This document shows positions 61,245-64,000 of a stretch of 64,000 nucleotides of DNA, piece after piece. Below the pieces are notes generated by a model. It did not search any database. It saw only the letters and a program-made list of their open reading frames with translations, and was not told the DNA's origin. Within the stretch, counting starts at the first letter, position 1, and each line of letters starts with the position of its first letter. The position numbers were made by a program, and so were the translations under genes. The DNA is taken from contig JAEUIC010000005.1 of assembly GCA_016795285.1 (NCBI GenBank), forward strand, positions 1 through 64,000. The letters are read 5' to 3'. Source of the stretch: Planctomycetota bacterium. GTDB taxonomy: Bacteria; Planctomycetota; B15-G4; SIAN01.

Positions 61245-62855
61245 TCAACGCGCGACGTAGGTGCCGCTGTTCTGCTCGGCGAGCGCGGCGAGGAAGGCGC
61301 GATCGTGCGAGCCGATGCCGATCGCGTGGAGGCGCACGCGGCGGGTCCGGTTCCAGTCGGCGACCGCGGCGAGGATCCGCTCGGGCGCCACGATGCGACC
61401 CGCCGTCGGCTGCCCGTCGGTGAGGAAGAAGATCGTGTCGACGGCGGGGCCGCCGCTGCCGCGCCGCTTGGCCGACTCCCCCACCGCGAAGGCCGCCTCG
61501 AGCGCGCCGAAGAGGTTCGTGCCCTGGCCGGTGCCGCGTCCGCGGACCGCCGCGAGCGCCTGCTGGCGATGCGCGTCGTCGGCCAGTTCGAGCGCGCCGA
61601 ACACCGCGCTCGCCGTATCGGCGTAGGTGATCACCTCGAAGCGCGCATCGGAGGGGAGCGCCGCGATCGCCGCCGCGAGCTGGCTCGCCGCCACCTCGAG
61701 CTTGGTGCGCGCCGCGGAGCGATCGGTGCCGCGCGGCGCCGGCTCGCGCATGCTCCCCGACAGGTCGACCACGAAGACGAGCCGCTTGCTGAACGAGCCG
61801 ACGCCGAAGAACTGCGTGCCGCCCGCTCCACCCGCGTCGGCGCCGGCGGCCGCGCCCTCCGCCCCGCTCGCGGGGTCGGCGGCGGTGGCGAGGAGCGGTG
61901 CCGCCGGCGCCGGCGGCGGGACGAAGCTCCCCCCTGCCTCCGCCCACCAGCGCCGCCAAGTGGCCGCATCGGCGGCGAAGCGCTGGCCGGTCAGCGAGAC
62001 GAGCGCGCGGCCGAGGTCGTCGCGCAGCCGCCCGTCGGCGCGGTCGAGCTGCTGGATCAGCAGCGCGATCGAGCTCGGCTGATGGAACCGGCGCAGCGCC
62101 TCGACCGCCTCGACCTGGACGCGCCAGTCGGCATGGCCGAGCGCCATCGCCGCGGCGGGCGTCGCGCCCGCATCGCCGCGCCGGCCGAGCGCGACCAGCG
62201 CCGCGATCTTGAGCTCGACCGCCGTCGCCTTGTCGCGCACCAGCTCCATCAGCGGCACCATCACGCGCGGCGAGCGGACCGCGCCGAGCAGCTCGATCAA
62301 CAGCAGGTCGGCGACCGCCTCGCGCTCCTCGACCAGCTCCTGCAACAGGAGCCGCGCCAGCTCGTCGGCCGCGTCGTCGAGCAGCAGCGCCACCACTCGG
62401 CGGTAGCCGGCGCGCGCCACCTCGCGCAGCCGCTCCTCGACCTGGCGCAGCGCTGCCTGCTCGACCTCGTCGCGCTCGAGCAACGCCAGCCGCTCGTCGA
62501 GGCGGCGGCGCACGCTGGTGGCGCTCGGATCGGCGGCAGCCCGCTCGGCCAGCAGCGCCGCCCGCTCGCGCGCGAGGTCGGGCTGCTTCGCGTCGGCGCG
62601 GGCGATGCGCCGCTCGGCGCGCAAGGCCGCCTCGTAGAGCAGCAGCCCGGCGCGGCTGTGCGGCGCCGCGACCATCGCCGCCACCGCCTCCTGCGCCGCC
62701 TGCACCCGCCCGGCCGCGAGCTGCTCGCGCCAGCGCTGCACGACCGTGGCCGCGAGCGGCGGCTCGTCCGGCGCGAAGGCGAGGAGGAGGCTCGCGAGCG
62801 GCGCGATCAGCAGCGCGCGGAGCCGCGCGATCGGCGGTGGCAGCCGGAGGAGCAT
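61245..62855 (-). CDS. VWA-domain protein with HEAT-like repeats
   Basis: This 536-residue protein has a signal-like hydrophobic N-terminus (LRALLIAPLASLLLAFAP). A helical region with HEAT-type repeats follows (LGRRGDAGATPAAAMALGH, VQVEAVEALRRFHQPSSIALL). A Gly/Ala linker and a C-terminal von Willebrand A domain complete it. The VWA metal site is intact: DLSGS, a downstream T (QGTNLFGAL) and FFLTDGQPT. Such proteins bind partners via Mg2+. The combination predicts an exported assembly or scaffold protein. It is divergent from folE over 74 bases. Confidence 0.87.
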   Translation of the reverse strand: MLLRLPPPIARLRALLIAPLASLLLAFAPDEPPLAATVVQRWREQLAAGRVQAAQEAVAAMVAAPHSRAGLLLYEAALRAERRIARADAKQPDLARERAALLAERAAADPSATSVRRRLDERLALLERDEVEQAALRQVEERLREVARAGYRRVVALLLDDAADELARLLLQELVEEREAVADLLLIELLGAVRSPRVMVPLMELVRDKATAVELKIAALVALGRRGDAGATPAAAMALGHADWRVQVEAVEALRRFHQPSSIALLIQQLDRADGRLRDDLGRALVSLTGQRFAADAATWRRWWAEAGGSFVPPPAPAAPLLATAADPASGAEGAAAGADAGGAGGTQFFGVGSFSKRLVFVVDLSGSMREPAPRGTDRSAARTKLEVAASQLAAAIAALPSDARFEVITYADTASAVFGALELADDAHRQQALAAVRGRGTGQGTNLFGALEAAFAVGESAKRRGSGGPAVDTIFFLTDGQPTAGRIVAPERILAAVADWNRTRRVRLHAIGIGSHDRAFLAALAEQNSGTYVAR

Positions 62856-62865
62856 GGCGGTCAGG

Positions 62866-62893
62866 TTGACAACGCGCGGCGCGGAAGTAAGAA
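62866..62893 (+). promoter_or_regulatory. Promoter of folE (consensus -35)
   Basis: A perfect TTGACA (62866-62871) is followed after 16 bases by TAAGAA (62888-62893), about 36 bases before the folE ATG. AGGAG at 62915-62919 is the ribosome binding site. This is the only perfect -35 hexamer I found ahead of a gene in the window. Confidence 0.7.
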
Positions 62894-62929
62894 GGGTCGC
62901 CCCTTTCTCCCGCCAGGAGCGCCGCGACG

Positions 62930-63502
62930 ATGGTCGACCAGCCGAAGATCGAGGCGGCGGTGCGGATGATACTCGAGGCGATCGGCGAGGATCCGACGCG
63001 CGACGGGCTGAAGGAGACGCCGTCGCGCGTCGCCCGCATGTACGCGGAGCTCTTCTCCGGGCTCGTCGAGGATCCCGCCGTCCACCTGAAGGCGGTCTTC
63101 GACGAGCACCACCACGAGGTGGTGCTGGTGCGCGACATCCCGTTCCACTCGACCTGCGAGCACCACCTCATGCCGTTCACCGGGCGGGCGCACGTCGCCT
63201 ACATCCCGAACGGCAAGGTGATCGGCATCTCGAAGATCGGCCGCATCGTCGACGCCTTCGCCCGCCGCCCGCAAGTGCAGGAGCGCCTCACCAGCCAGGT
63301 CGCCGACTTCCTCGTGAGCGGCCTCTCGGCGAAGGCGGTGGCGGTCGTCATCGAGGCGAGCCACACCTGCATGACCGTCCGCGGGGTGAAGAAGCCCGGG
63401 AGCGCGGTGGTCACCTCGGCGCTGCGCGGGCTCTGCTTGAAGAACCCGGCGACGCGCGAGGAGATCATGAGCCTCATCCACGCCCCGCGCCGCGCGGAGT
63501 AG
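62930..63502 (+). CDS. folE: GTP cyclohydrolase I
   Basis: This 190-residue enzyme converts GTP to 7,8-dihydroneopterin triphosphate, the first step for folate and for 7-deazapurines such as queuosine. The zinc and catalytic motif [20 protein letters not shown] and [20 protein letters not shown] are standard, as is [19 protein letters not shown] 62930 has AGGAG 11 bases upstream. It is followed after 11 bases by queD, so the main product pathway here is probably 7-deazaguanine/queuosine, although folate remains possible. Confidence 0.97.
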   Translation: MVDQPKIEAAVRMILEAIGEDPTRDGLKETPSRVARMYAELFSGLVEDPAVHLKAVFDEHHHEVVLVRDIPFHSTCEHHLMPFTGRAHVAYIPNGKVIGISKIGRIVDAFARRPQVQERLTSQVADFLVSGLSAKAVAVVIEASHTCMTVRGVKKPGSAVVTSALRGLCLKNPATREEIMSLIHAPRRAE

Positions 63503-63505
63503 GAT
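63500..63505 (+). promoter_or_regulatory. Candidate -10 of queD overlapping the folE stop
   Basis: TAGGAT starts with the folE stop codon (TAG 63500-63502) and ends eight bases before the queD ATG at 63514. If active, it would produce a leaderless queD mRNA in addition to read-through from folE. Confidence 0.3.
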
Positions 63506-63513
63506 CTCGCCCG

Positions 63514-63867
63514 ATGCTGGTCACCAAAGAGTTCACCTTCGACTCCGCCCACAACCTGCCGAACTACCACGGCAAGTGCGAGCGGCTGCACGGCCACACC
63601 TACCGCCTGCAGGTGACCATCTCGGCGCCGGTCGATCCGGCGTCCGGCATGGCGCTCGACTTCGCGATCCTCGGCGACATCGTCAAGCGCGAGGTCGTGA
63701 CGCCGCTCGACCATCGCTACCTGAACGAGATCATCCCGATCTCCTCGGCCGAGAACGTCGCGCTCTGGATCTGGGCGAAACTGAAGGACCAGCTGCCGCG
63801 CGCGAAGCTGACCGAGATCAAGCTCTGGGAGACGCCCACCTCGTCCGTGACGTTGCGCGACGAGTGA
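63514..63867 (+). CDS. queD: 6-Carboxy-5,6,7,8-tetrahydropterin synthase
   Basis: This 117-residue QueD/PTPS family enzyme uses dihydroneopterin triphosphate from FolE to make 6-carboxytetrahydropterin, the second step to queuosine. The zinc histidines are in FTFDSAHNL and LHGHTYRLQV. The catalytic Cys is in GKCERLHGH. DFAILGDIVK and PLDHRYLNE are characteristic. It lies 11 bases after folE on the same strand and has no visible ribosome binding site, fitting coupled or leaderless translation. Confidence 0.95.
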   Translation: MLVTKEFTFDSAHNLPNYHGKCERLHGHTYRLQVTISAPVDPASGMALDFAILGDIVKREVVTPLDHRYLNEIIPISSAENVALWIWAKLKDQLPRAKLTEIKLWETPTSSVTLRDE

Positions 63868-63877
63868 GCGGACGGTC

Positions 63878-64000
63878 GTGAGCGACGTGAGCGAGCCGTC
63901 GCGCCGCGCCATCGTCGGTCGCTCCGCCGCGTGGCGGGCGCTCGCCTGCGCGCCATTCGTCGCGCTGCTCGTCGCGCTGTGCGTCGCGCTCCTCCCCGCC
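63878..64000 (+). CDS. N-terminus of a membrane or exported protein (3' end outside window)
   Basis: The frame opens at GTG 63878 (GTG 63887 is also possible) and runs to the end of the window, 41 codons. A basic start (SRRAIVGRSAAWR) precedes a hydrophobic stretch (ALACAPFVALLVALCVALLPA), a signal peptide or first transmembrane helix. It follows queD by ten bases on the same strand. No family can be named. Confidence 0.5.
   Translation, partial: MSDVSEPSRRAIVGRSAAWRALACAPFVALLVALCVALLPA

Overview
The window is one contiguous, very GC-rich (roughly 70-75 percent) bacterial chromosome segment, densely packed and read in alternating blocks on both strands. Gene content points to a diderm member of the Planctomycetota: FG-GAP/VCBS and CRTAC1-type propeller proteins, many short lipoproteins, a Ser/Thr kinase with a C-terminal TPR-like tail, a fused SecDF, and LPS-core type enzymes. 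The exact lineage cannot be fixed from sequence reading alone. I saw no rRNA, tRNA, CRISPR array, transposase or phage gene.

Layout. 1-552: tail of a sigma-54 activator. 941-9112 (minus): a cluster coding for a sigma-54 response regulator, two GH57 glucan-active enzymes, galT and glgC, so an alpha-glucan/galactose metabolism unit. Divergent from it, 9192-13779 (plus): a soluble PAS histidine kinase, an aldehyde dehydrogenase and a DUF3604/PHP protein joined by GTGA overlaps. 13801-19744 (minus): folC, an unrecognised protein, a membrane-bound spermidine-synthase-like/TPR fusion and a NicO-like metal transporter. 19871-28241 (plus): a membrane protein, aroB, a receptor-like Ser/Thr kinase, an FG-GAP protein and dprA. 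28261-36131: small membrane proteins, a thioesterase, an exported beta-carbonic anhydrase, a VCBS protein, an amino-acid dehydrogenase, a HEAT lipoprotein, a Kdo-kinase-like protein and a family 9 glycosyltransferase. 36154-42827 (minus): lon followed by three coupled lipoproteins ending in a CRTAC1 protein. 43058-50665: a carboxypeptidase-regulatory-like protein, a FabZ-like dehydratase, a receiver-like protein, an RNase HII-like protein with DUF309, a degenerate GGDEF protein and a sulfatase-like protein. 50631-57423: rplM-rpsI, an FtsQ-like protein, a Ski2-type helicase, ribE and trmD-rplS. 57504-64000: secDF, a LysM protein, a VWA/HEAT protein, folE-queD and the start of one more gene.

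Expression signals. Starts are often GTG and sometimes TTG, and stop/start overlaps (GTGA, ATGA) are the rule inside operons. Two translation operons (rplM-rpsI and trmD-rplS) share the same promoter TTGACC-N16-TAGACT. Several genes (folC, aroB, the family 9 glycosyltransferase, queD) have a TANNNT hexamer ending 7-8 bases before the start codon and no Shine-Dalgarno sequence, which suggests leaderless transcripts. Several divergent pairs have overlapping, opposed -10 elements. The most interesting units are the two-component/GH57 glucan cluster with an identical octamer abutting both divergent starts, and the lon-lipoprotein-CRTAC1 operon.
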